A stretch of 64,000 bases of DNA, from the NCBI GenBank assembly GCA_018857735.1, contig JABMCL010002303.1, positions 1 through 64,000 on the forward strand, in the 5' to 3' direction. The translations under genes and the position numbers were made by a program. Shown here one piece after another: positions 9,648 to 22,000 of the stretch; position 1 is the first letter of the stretch, and every line of letters begins with the position of its first letter. This stretch comes from Alviniconcha marisindica (taxonomy: Eukaryota; Mollusca; Gastropoda; Provannidae). The notes under the pieces were generated by a model. The model was not told the origin of the DNA. It searched no databases and saw only the letters and a program-made list of their open reading frames with translations.

Positions 9648-12100
9648 GGGTCATTCTCCTGAAAACTGGCCAAAATTGTAACATAGAGAGTAAAATTCAA
9701 AGTGTGAATTTTTTAATGCTATTATTTGGAAATGAAAGCTTGACATCTCTTGTGTACATAAATATAAGAAATAAATTGACAGGTGACAGGAACTTGGTTA
9801 ATTGTGCATTATGTTACGTCATAGGTCAGTGTCTCACGTGTTACAGAAGACACCAGAAATGCATGAACAGTGTCGGCTCAGTGGCCAGTTTGACTCTTGC
9901 CTTTTTTATTATACAATATTTCCTAATTAATAAAGGAATATCTGTCACTTCTGACATTTAAAAACAAAACTGTCCTGCCTCTTTAATGATTTTGGGTTAA
10001 AATGTCTTCTTCGAAGAACAGACATGCACAAAATAGATTACACATTTCTTTTCCTTAGGTTTTTCCCCCCCAAAGTAATTTGGAGGAGGGGGGTGGCGGT
10101 GGGGGGGATGCATTGCACTAACTTGGTCTGAATGGTATATATAAATATACATGTCAGAGGGATATTTGTTTCTTGCTTTCTAAAGTTAATAACCAATCGC
10201 ACTTAATTAGTAATCTGTCTCACATGTTATGTGGACATCATCACAAGTACAAAAGGATATAAGAATAACACACTTAAACCAATGACCAAAAAACTTAATA
10301 AACAAGTATATTCATGACAAAAGCAATGCTCTTTCCACATTTTCTTGATTGGAACCGGTATTGACCCCTGCTTTAGATACTGGGATAGCCAAGAGTGGCA
10401 GCAATCTAGTCCACAGTCCCCCAAGCCATATTCTCTGTCTCACGCCCTGTGTAAAAGCAAGAAAATCTTTTCAGTGTCTTACCCTGTCTTGCGATGATGT
10501 ACCATCAAACTAATTTGATTGCAAAAGTTTAAGTATTTCTGAAGATCTAGTACTAGTAGTAGAAACGATTGTGGCTTTGACCTTGAACATCGCAAAATGA
10601 TATTTCTGAATGATACTTTGGCTGACGATGATACATCACCATACTAAGTTTGACCGATCAGAGATATTGTCTGGGCAAACATTCACTGAAGCTCAGAACC
10701 TTCACTGTGACCTTGACCTTGAATACAGCAAAGCAACCTTTTCACAACACTCCTGCTTATGAACATGCACTGTCAAACTAAAGTTGGTCGCCCCAAAAAT
10801 CAGCAGTTCAGAACATATAATAGAAATAGTCATTTGATTGTATGAACCAAAATTCAGTTACTGTGACCTTGACCTTGAAGATAGAAAACCCATTTTTCTC
10901 ATATGACGCTCTGGCTTATAATGATGTCTCGCCATACTGGGTTTGGTTACAAATGGTTCAGTGATGCATAAAATATCATCCAAACTAACACTAACTGAAA
11001 CTTTTAACCTGGGCTGTGGCATTGACCTTGAACACAGCAATCCAACATTTTCACTGGACACTTCTTTGCTTATGATGATCTACACTCAAATCGAGTTTGG
11101 TTGCAAAAGACTCACTGGTTTAGAACTAATAAAAGATATAGTAGAAACTGTTATATTTTGATTATATAAGCCCACACTGTGACCTTGACCTTGAAGACAG
11201 AATCCCATTTTTTTGCATGACATTCTGGCTCATGGTGGTGCACCACAATACCAAGTTTGGTTACAAAAGATTGCAAACAAAAACTCAGCCGAGTGGGAAC
11301 AAATATGTGTCACGAGTGTTACATCCCTCACCCCATAAGACACCACAGTGCTTTCCCTTTTCTAGTAAAATAATACACCACACACAGTGCAAAAAGAGGT
11401 CAAGCGTTGCTGCCACAAGTCGGCTGATGTAGACTGGTACGTTAGGGTAGGTCGAAAGTCAATGGTACAAACAGAAATAATTATTTTGTGCGCTCGCACG
11501 TTACACCATTGTAAGACACCACGTCAACCACCCCTGAAGAAATGACTGTAATTTATTTCGTATCTACTCTTTTGTCATCAAACAAGCATTAAAAATAAGG
11601 TGAAATGTGGTTGTCTACTAAGCTGATGAAAACAAGACAGTTTTTTGTTTCCGTTGTGAACAAGTCACAATATCGTGATACACACTCAGAAGACACCATC
11701 GGTAACATGCGAGACACTGATTATCTTTCCTTTGTTTGGAGCTGTTAATAGCAAGCAACACACAATAAATACCATTTGTATGTAAGAACTGGCCTCTTTC
11801 TTTCTCATGAAACCTGTTTTTATTCAATCATGAATGATTCCAAGGAAATATCTGTGATCAGCTAACCTTCCCAAAGCCATGTCATAAATGGCGGCCATGA
11901 AATGTCGCGATTTTTACCAAAAAAGGCTCACAGCGCAAGAAATAATGATGCATTTACCCATGGTGGCATTTCTCTTATTTCTCCAAACACGTTACATCAG
12001 AAATATAGCGGTAGTTTAAAAAGTTTCATGTTTTAGTTTAATTTTTATTTCATCGGGAAAGCAGCACCCTCTTTGGTCGAGTTTTCAGGAGAATGACCTA
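9648..12100. mobile_element. 2.45-kb element with terminal inverted repeats, non-autonomous
   Basis: The left end reads GGTCATTCTCCTGAAAACT and the right end is its exact reverse complement (about 12077-12098), with similarity continuing a further ~8 bp inward. Subterminal inverted similarity is also visible: TCAGTGTCTCACGTGTTAC near 9823 against GTAACATGCGAGACACTGA near 11702. Both flanks are TATATATACAT-like, which may include a target-site duplication but is ambiguous in this AT-rich DNA. No transposase frame is found. The interior is largely occupied by the TGACCTTGACC array. The superfamily is not assigned. Confidence 0.7.
10555..11290. repeat. array of ~130-170 bp units with GTGACCTTGACCTTGAA
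   Basis: Four to five units follow each other. Each has GTGACCTTGACCTTGAA (10709, 10862, 11179; shorter variants at 10576 and 11021) followed by ACAGCAA or AGATAGA. Then come a TTTTCACAACACTCCTGCTTATGA-type block, a CATCACCATACTAAGTTTG-type block and an AAAAGAT...ATAGTAGAAA block. Isolated copies lie at 21530-21655, 23690-23890, 28690-28770 and 55300-55350. This is a mollusc-type dispersed satellite. Confidence 0.85.
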
Positions 12101-12264
12101 TATATATATATACATAACAATTATTAATCACAAGACAGCTATTTGTGAACAGCAATGTCACTTTTAAAGTGGCTTCAAGAAAATAGTTGCAGATTTAACC
12201 TTCACAATGCAGGGTGACATGGCAGTGCAGGGAGTGGTGATCTGGTTACCTATCTGTACCAAAA

Positions 12265-12468
12265 TCACAGGGTTTCTTTGTGACGGCAAATCAGGACAGG
12301 AACATGGGAGTGGTGAAGAATATAGTCACTAACACTTCCCAGAAAGGTACGTCTCACTTTACCCATGCCACGGGTACCCACCACTATAAGAGCAGCATTT
12401 TCTTCTTTGGCAGCCATAACAATGGCCTCTCCTACCTTTCCTGACATCTGCTTCACTTTGGCACCTAC
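12265..12468 (-). CDS. USP exon 4 (terminal)
   Basis: The exon begins after CTCTGTTTTAG and codes 67 residues to TGA at 12267-12265. It contains KVKQMSGKVGEAIV, then AAKEENAALIVVGTRGMGKV with the G-x2-G-x(9)-G(S/T) ATP-binding signature, and the closing HVPVLIC strand. The 3' untranslated part runs leftward. The nearest clear AATAAA on this strand is at 12049-12044, about 215 bp from the stop, inside the right end of the neighbouring TIR element. Confidence 0.95.
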   Translation of the reverse strand, partial: VGAKVKQMSGKVGEAIVMAAKEENAALIVVGTRGMGKVRRTFLGSVSDYILHHSHVPVLICRHKETL

Positions 12469-14175
12469 CTAAAACAGAGACATCAATGCACAAATGAAAC
12501 ACAATTAACACAGCAGACTGATGAATTCCATTTCAAAGCATTTTTCAGTTTGTTGTAGCATAAGCATCAGCAGGTACTACTTATATTAATTAACTGATCA
12601 ATTTTATGTTATGTATAATGCTATTCTCTGCTCATGAGCAGACTCACTGCACTCTTGTCACATATGATTCTTAATGAGTGACTGCATCAGTAGCCTTTAA
12701 CAGCATGTTTTGAATCGCCTCTGAAGCGGTGTACTTAAAGCTCTGTTTGGTTGTTACATCCCAGCGCATGTACTGTGTATACCATATATATACCCACGCA
12801 CCAGTTTACAGTCTCACTTTATTTGAAGCCACATATCACAAATAACAACTTCCTTCATCTTTTCCATTCTGCCTGCCACTCCAGCACCAAGACCATCCTC
12901 CTTCACATTGTAAATGACTCACTTGTTGCCTCTGACTCTGGAAAAGTTTCACTTCTCACACTTCTAGACCTTTCTGCTACCTTTGACACTATTGACCACA
13001 CCATCCTTCTCACCTACCTAGAGTACACATTTGAAATCCACAATATTGCTATTGTCTCGTTCAAGTCCTATCTCTATGACCAGTTCCAAACAGTGTCTGT
13101 CAACAACATGCAGTCTGATCCTGTCAAACTTTCCTGTGGCATCCCTCAAGGTTCTCTCCTGGGGCCTGTCCCCTTCACCTTCTATACTACCCCTCCAGCC
13201 TCCATCATCAACTGTCACAACTTGACAACCACTTTTATGATGACAACATTCAACTACTTAAAAGTGCCTTTCCGGAAAACACCCTCACTCTTCTGAAAAA
13301 CCTGTTATTCAAACATCAAAAATTGGATGACACAAAACAAACCTCCACTAAAGAGTGAAAAGACAGAAGCAATGCTCACTGGAACAAGACAAAAAATGTC
13401 CTCCATTTCCATCAACACCCTTCAGCCTGACGATACCACACTCTGTCAAAAACCTCAGCATTCTCTTTGAAAGGACACTGTCCAGCTCTGCCAAATTAGT
13501 TCTTTCTGGAAGTATATTTCCACCAAAGCTACAGCGAAACTTGTCACCTCACTCATTTGGCCACGCCTCAACTACTGCAATTCTATTCTTTCTGGCATGT
13601 CTGCTTCCTCTGTCCAAGCCTTTGTCGCATACAGAACTGTGCTGCTTGCCTCATACTGTAAAAACGTAAAACTGACCACATCACACCTCTGTTTAAATTT
13701 ATCCACTGACTCTCAATCCAACAAAGAATTCAGCACAAGATAAACACTCTCTGCTATAGTATAAATGTATAATGGGCACTGCTCCGTCTTATCTCTGTGA
13801 CTGTTTTCAACTTTACACACACCCTCCCATACTCTCCACTCTGCTTCTGATACTCTCAACCTCCAGATTCCTCACACCAGACTCCATTGTTGGTTCCTGC
13901 ACCATTTCTGTTTTCAGTCCATCTACATGGAATGATCTTCCCCTTCCTCTCTGACAGAAACCCTCTCTGGCCTTTTCAAATGTAACCCCCAAACCCCATT
14001 TTTTCCCAAAACTGTAGACCTGCCACGTTTTCTGTTCCATGCTGCTGTCTTCATCCATCTAAGTCTCTGTTTGCTGCCCATTTTAAGCTGTGTAAATTAA
14101 GCTTTGTATAGTCAGAATGCTTGTATGTGCAACATCCACTTGTGCATGTCACATGCATGCACACGCTAAAGTATG

Positions 14176-14217
<42 letters not shown>

Positions 14218-15972
14218 GCGTGCTTAGAATAGTCTCTACGAACAAGATTTTGCACTTTATAAATACTTTAATTATTTATTCTTATTAATGGATACTAAAA
14301 TAAACATACTACTTACATACTTAAGTAGACTAATTCCAAATGAAAAAAACTCATTGTACCTTTTCAACAATATTTATCATTTTACTTAACCAATCGCCAC
14401 AGAGAAAGCAGTCTTGGTTATATATTTTTAAATTTCTGAATGATAACCAAAAAAAACTCCACATCTGCATCCAGCCAGTCAAATGTGTCAAAAATTCAAA
14501 AATGTATGTTAACATGTTTATAATCATTATATACATAATACAGACTGATTCACCCAGGAAAAATGTATTTATTGCCTCAGGTTTTCAGGGAATATGTCAT
14601 GTGTTTTGACTTATTTTCTACACACAAAAACCGTATTATCTTTCTGTGCTGTCCTGTTGTGGTGGGTATTTATGTGAAGTACAATACTGTTTTACTGTTA
14701 AACTGATAACAGTCTTTACCTCGATGTACATTACATGTGTTCTGTTGTTTGTTTTTGAATTGTTCAGCACTTTGAGCTGCAGGGTGGGTGCTTTCAAAAT
14801 TTCCATTATTATTATTATATATGTGTGAATGATTAACAAATGGACACAATTTTTGAGAATGTTATTCTGCATTTTTCATTTTAGAAGTAAATGAATTTAA
14901 TGCAGCACATCAAAGTGGGATAAGCAGTGCTAATGACAGATTGTAAGACTGCTGCAAGGTAGTGGGTGGCTAGTCTAACTTCGTCTAGAGGGAGAGGGGG
15001 TATAAACAGCCTGTGCATGGGCAACAGGTGATAAGCTGTCTTTGGCATGCTTTGCAAGAGAACAAAGAACAATACTTCGACTCCTAGCTTCCCAGCATAC
15101 AGACTTGTTCTATGCCTCTTTTGTTCCAAATGGAATGGTCAGTTTTATTTTGGTAAGTGCCTCCCTATGGAGTGTTCATCTTCGTGCAAAATCTTCAAGA
15201 CATTCAGTAGAGCCATTCAGTGGATGGCACAATATAAACAAGGCATACAACATATCACACAAATACTGGATTTATTGTTCTTTCTGGTCAGCGGAACAGT
15301 CAGCCAGTGTCAAAACAAAAATTCTTGGATATGTGTTATGACATTTAATGTACCAATTGCACATGAAAAAAAAACTACTGGCCCCTCCACTGTCTTAAAT
15401 TTCATGGGATATGAGATTGACTCAATTTTGTCTGAAGTTTGTCTTCTGCAAAATAAAACTGGACAAATGCACAGAGGCAATAAAACTACACTGTGCAAGC
15501 CACAGTCAGTCATTGGCCTTCTTAATTTTGCCTGTGCTGTTCAAGTGCAAGGAAGAGCCTTTTTAAGGCGCCTGATTGACCTGATGGTTGGGGTTCGTAA
15601 GCTACATTACCATATATTGCAGAAGTCAAACAGGACCTATACATCTGGTTGAACTTTCTGAGTACCTACAATGGGAAAAGCATGTTTCTCTCTGAGATGT
15701 TCCTTGACCCAGATGCGTTGCAGATGCAGCAAAGAATGTCAGCTTTGCAGCTGTTTTTAAGAGTTGCTGGTTTTGGGGAATATGGCCTTCATGGTGGTCT
15801 GAACAAAACTGTTAGCATTGAAAACCTGGGGATCTGAGATGAAGAACTCTGTGGCTGTGCTACATACTGAGTACTGACAATGAACCTTTAACAATAATAT
15901 TAGATTATTTATGGTGCCCCATCTCCTAAGAGCCCAGAGCGCTTACAAAGACATAGGGATACTCTCATTTCA

Positions 15973-16028
<56 letters not shown>

Positions 16029-19000
16029 CTACAAATACATACATTACTGGTGATGGATTGGTACAGATCAGTATGCCGAGGAGAAGAGACGGGTTTTCAG
16101 TTTTGACTTAAAAGAAGAGAGTGAAGACGAATGCCTGACAGAGAGAGGAAGGGAGGTCCTGAGCACAGGTCCAATGTATTGAAAAGATCTCTCCCCCAGG
16201 GTCCTTCTGCCCATCCTAGGAACATGGAAGATGTGAGTATCCATGGCTGAGAGATGAGAGCGAGAAGGAGAGTAGTGTCAGTTATTAATAAGCAGTCTTC
16301 TAGGGAGAAATTAACCACCGTACTTGTTGGGTGCTAGTGGTTGCAGGCTTGAAGTACAACATTGTCTGCCAAGCACAACATATGCCTGGGCAGTACAACA
16401 CAATGCCAGATGCCTTTTCTCATTTACAGGTGAAAAATTTCAGAGCGCTGCATCCACAAATGGACACCAAGCTCTATCCCTTCCCAGAACTGCCCCCAGT
16501 GTTGACCTGATGATGGATGCACAGGCACTGTTAAGCCAAGCATTGGGGCACAACAGAGCCTGGGTGTTGTATGGGGAATATGCACAACTGCAAATAATTA
16601 TGGTTATGATTTTCAAATACTAACCAGTCACTCTCCCTTTTCATAGTATACATTAAAAAAAACAGCAGTATGCAGCAGCCACCATAGCTTCTTATGTATT
16701 TTCAGTCAGCTATATACACAAACTGGCAGGCACAAATGATCCAGCAAACTCATTCCTAGTTAAAATGTCTTTGCAGGCCATCAGAAAGGTGCAACCTTTA
16801 TGCAACACCCAGCTACCCATAACAGAAGATATTCTGCATTTGTTAGTGTCCACAATGGGGCATGCAATCCACAGTGTGTACTATGGTGAACTAATGCAGG
16901 CAATATTCCTGCTAGCATACTATGCTTTCATGTGAGTAGGAGATATATAACAGTCAGAACATCACATATTTCTGTCTGATGCAACTGACTAGCACAAGCT
17001 TCTGTTTTGATCATCCAAAAATGCATCGAGTGTTAGCCAAGAGGCTACAGTTTTAGCTACGACAGGAGAGACATACTGTCCATCAGTAAGAACCTGGGTC
17101 CGTTATTTCTGTGGAACAGAAAATCACTTTCTCGCAGAGATTTTGTATCCAGTTTATGGTTGCTTCTCAGTGTTGCAGGAATTCCAAAGGAGCAATTCAA
17201 TTCCCACAGTTTTTGCACAGGTGCAGCCACACCATGCACCTCAAAAGGAGCGTTGGATGCACAAACCCACCAACTTGGCCATTGGCATTCAGATGCCTTC
17301 AAGAGATATATCCACTGGCCCAACCCTTTACAACAGCTTCACTAAGCCACCAGCCACAAGGCGGTGATGTAGCTCTGGACAGTAGTTGTAATTCAACAAA
17401 CAATCTGCACAGTATTGGTTTTTCAACAGGGAGGTCATAACTGGGAGGTTGGCTCAGTCTGTTGTAACTAACTATGTTTTAAGGTTCATTTTGTTTCACA
17501 GGAGACAGGTAGTAAACAAGGAGGTTGACCTTGTTGCATTACAGTCTCTGAATAACTCGAGTTGTGCATCTAGCTTGAATCTCGCAGCGCAAGGAGGTCC
17601 CTCCTTCCTGGGAAGGCAGAGCAGCAGTATTGTGCTAATGCAGTTTTCTTATTTCCTTGTATCAGGGATGTGACAGTGCAAGGGAGACTACCCATCCTGA
17701 GTAGGTTTCCCAAGATTTTCCTTTGCATGAATCCACAGCTGTGGCCCTCAGCTCCCACACTGGCGAAGAGTTTACATTGGCATAAGGAGGGGTAATGGGC
17801 ATCTGGGAGTATAATTACATGTTTACCACTAAAATGTGTTGGTATTTTTTGATGATGATGGTACTTTGATGACAAAATGCTACATGCTTAACTCTCAACA
17901 GTTCTTGTGATTTTGACACTTTTGTACGTATTCTCTATGAATGTTTTTCAAGTGCTCAAAGAAGTTATACCTAAGGATAAAAATGTGTTTGTAATATATC
18001 AAAATGTACAGAAATGGATGGGCATTTAAATTCAAGTTTATGTTTTATAAATTGCATTATTTGATGTGTTGTCATGTGACTTTGACTGTGTTACTAAAAA
18101 TAAAAATTGCCACGCACATTCACTCATTCGTCTTTCATAATGAACAAAAAAATCTGGATATCAGTCCTAGTTCAACAGCAGCTGATTATTACTGAACAAG
18201 AACCATTGCCCCATCAAACAAGTCAAGTTTCACACATGTAAGTCAATATTTATAGATTTTATGCTCCAGAAATGGAAGCTTACCAAAATCAATTTCACCA
18301 AACCACATGAAAACATCACCTATAAAGGCAGTAATAAGGCTAATGCTCAACACTCATAGTTCAGGAGCTGTGTGAGAGTCGAGGTGGCCGTCCTGAGCTG
18401 TCCGTCCTAATGAGCCTTCTGGTTTCCGTGGACGTAAAGAATTATTGCACCGTGCTTTGGCATTGGTCACAACTTGTCCCTAATATGTCAGCTGACATCT
18501 GAGGACATTAAGCATCACTTCATCATCAATGCTCAACACTCATAGTTCAGGAGCTGTGTGAGAGTCGAGGTGGCCGTCCTGGGCTGTCCGTCCTAACGAG
18601 CCTTCTGGTTTCCGTGGACGTAAAGCTATATTAAACCATGCATCGGCATTGGTCTCAGCTTGTCCCTAATATGTCAACTGACATCTGAGGACATTAAGCA
18701 ACACTACCTACCTACCTACCTAATGCTCAACACCATAAAGCAATATGCAATAGATATTACATTTGTTATAACACTGACATGTTTTCACAATCCCTGGAAT
18801 CACAGATTTCATAATGTTCAAGCATGGCAACCATTGAAAATTGAGCGCAACAAATGCACACACATTACAGTGACACTCATGAAAACTGAGCAGACAGTTT
18901 CTACCACTCTGGAAACACAGGTAAGTCTCACAACCCATACATTTGACATTTGTTTTCTGCTCTTTCTGTTTCTCTTTGTAACATTTTTTTACAATTTTTT

Positions 19001-22000
19001 CTTTCCTTGGTCATAACAGGGATAATAGAATGTGAACACACATTTTTTTGAAACAAGAGGAACATCAGCATGTACATCAAGATCTGCAAGCTGCCTAATC
19101 AACTCTGTTGTAAAGTCTAGCTGTCCATATCTGTCAAGTCTTTGTAGTTCTGGTATATCTGCATGCTTCTTTCTGAAATCTTCAAACAAGATAAATGCAT
19201 TCACACGTGCAATATCAAGAAAGTGGTAAAAGAGAGTTTTCCACCATTTATTTGTTTTACGCAAAGTGTTATGTTTGTTTATCAACTGATCACTTTTGTC
19301 TACCCCTCCCATGTATGCATTATAATCTTTCACAAGTTTTGGTTGCCTAATATTTAATGTTCTGTACTGTCTGTTGACTTTGGATCTTCTATGAGCAAAA
19401 CCGAACCTGTTTGCATGACGCAATGAAGACAGGAATGAAACAAATTTTTTGTCCCTCCACTGCATAGACAGAATATCTCCCTCCCTAACCCAGAAAGAAA
19501 TCTTGCTTCGGAAAGTTTATCATCTGGATCTTCAGTTTGTACATTGGAAATTTTCAGAAACGACATCAGTTGTTTGAATTGTTTTTTAACCATAAAGCTG
19601 CATGCCCACAAACCATGGTAGAGGGATTTTTTTGACCAGTATTTCTCCATATTTGGAACTTGAACTATACTCATGTACATCAAAAGACCAATAAAACGAT
19701 AAACTCTTCAGGGTAGGTGTTATTCCATGACTGGTAGAGGGAAGGTTTCTGGGGCCCAACAGTATTTGCATAATCATTTGTGTAAGTACACAGCATGCCT
19801 ATCAGGCAAGGGGTAAAAAACAGTTAAAAAAAGTCCACGGGACGCAGAAACTTGCCGATGTCAGCACAGGTCTTGCTGTCCTCGATGTAGACACCAGGTG
19901 GACTGGTGGAAGGGCGGAAGGGGGGCAGGGGGTTCCTTGTCCCCGAGTCCTGCATGTTGTAGCCTTGGTCTCTGGAGTGTAACAAAGTAAAAATTGAAAT
20001 GTAAAAACACTTGTGCAATGGCATTCTTGTTTTATAAAAGAAGAAGGAAACTGAGAGTGTAAAATGGCAGATAAATCTAAGTCACTAACCTAACTGTCAC
20101 GAGCACAGGCTATGTTTGACTGATGGACTAGACCTGAAACATAGAACAAGGTTTAAAGGTCAAACTCGCCTATCCACTCGTTTCTGTAAATTTCACAGGT
20201 GAAATCCTTCAGGTCATACTGTTCGGGCTTGAAAACCGAAGCAGCAGGCATAAATATCTGTTCCAGTACTATAATGTTGTAGTTTTTGATGAGAACATGA
20301 AGAAATGTCATTATTTCACGGAGAGACGAGTGTAAACAAAGTACTTACACTACGTGAAGGCCAGGTGCCCGTCGAGTTGGAGCAGAAAATCCAGGTCCGC
20401 CGTCACTGTCATCATCTCCGCTCACCTCCTCTTTCTCCCAGACCTCCTCATCAGAACTATCGTATGGCATTTCGCTGTCAGAAGACTCTTCAGAGCTTAT
20501 TTTTGCCAAATATACGCTTGCACTGTGTACGCTGAACTCAAACAAAATCGAAAATGCCGGCAAAAGGGAAAATGCTGCACGACGCATTTGCGTTGCATAA
20601 TTTTAATTGAAAAATAATCTAAATGATGTCGTTTTGCACACAAACTGCCCAGACTGAGTTTCCTTGATGTATTTCTCGCAGAAAAATACTAGGTTCATTT
20701 TTTTAAACTGCTAAAATGGCAAGTTTGTCCATCGATCACTGGTGATCGAAATTCAAGGGAAAGAACTGCAAGGAGTTAAAGTTTGGTCACAGATATTTGT
20801 CTAAAAAGATATCTATTCTTGTTGCCTACTGTTTCGGCAAACTTCCTATAATGATACACGAATATTTCCCGTCCCTAATAGGCCATCTCGCCTCCGTGGA
20901 CGTAAAGCACCAAGAAAGAACACGAATACTGATGTTTTGGTCACAGATATTTGTCTAAAAAGATATATCTATTCTTGTTACCTACTGTTTAGGCAAACTT
21001 CCTATAATGATACATGAGTATTGATGTACATATCATTCCTAATTAAATAACATATGTGTTGATACATACATGCAGATGCCAACATGAAGCTGGGTGGTCC
21101 CGCCAAGTTCAAGTGCAAAAGTACTGGCTTGTGTTTATTTTTAGATTAGGCAATAGGAAGTCCCTTGTTTTACCAACAATGCAAAGTGTGTGCCATAAAA
21201 AAATGGAAACTGATTAGACAAAGTGTGACAACAGCCTTGTTTGTTTCAGGTTCAAAGTTTGCTGCAACTGTAGCAGATGTCAGAGACCAAATAACCCCTT
21301 TCTGTTCCAGATTCCCATTTCCTCTTTGCCATCCATTTTGATTATGATGTGTGCATGAATCCAAATTTACTTGAATGATTGGTGGTCTACTGTGGTATGC
21401 ATGATGGTATTGGTCCAGTGTTTAGGATGTTTAAATGTAGAAAAATGAGTCTATAATTTAAATGCATTTAGGCCAGTTAGATAGCCCTGTTTGCACTTCA
21501 CACACGCCAATTTTTTTTCAGTGTCATCACCGTTTAGGAGATAAGCATGACAGAGGGGCTATTTGCCCTGCTGTAATAAGGACCCACAGAGATTACTTTC
21601 TTGTGTGACACTTTGGCTTTTGATGGTGTATCACCATACCAATTTTCCAAGTTCAAGGCAGACTAAGAAAACAGTACTGGGCCCATGTGGACACCCTGAT
21701 TACAGAAGGAACTCCAGATCAACCCCAACCCACCAAGAAGTTCTGGGCCTTCATAAAGGTGATGCAGAGAAAGCTGAACTACTCAACTGGCAATTCCAGA
21801 CAGCCTTCAGCTCAAAGGAACAATCCACTGAAGAGGAATTTGCAACAAGGTGCCCCATGTCTCAGCTTGACCCAACTCATCCCCTATGTGAAGACATCAA
21901 CATAGTGCACTGTCAGTGGAATTGAGAAACTCCTAAAACAGCTAAATCCAACAAATGCCAACGGACCAGATAACATCAGCCCCCAGGTCCTCAAGGAAGT

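Noticed and set aside
10555..11290. CRISPR array
   Set aside because: Repeats of 130-170 bp with diverged units and no short identical repeat/unique spacer pattern. The genome is eukaryotic.
18804..18920. Possible plus-strand exon ending ACACAG|GTAAGT
   Set aside because: The donor is strong and the frame open (TEQTVSTTLETQ at the end), but the acceptor is weak, no partner exon was found, and it lies just downstream of a piggyBac pseudogene on the opposite strand.
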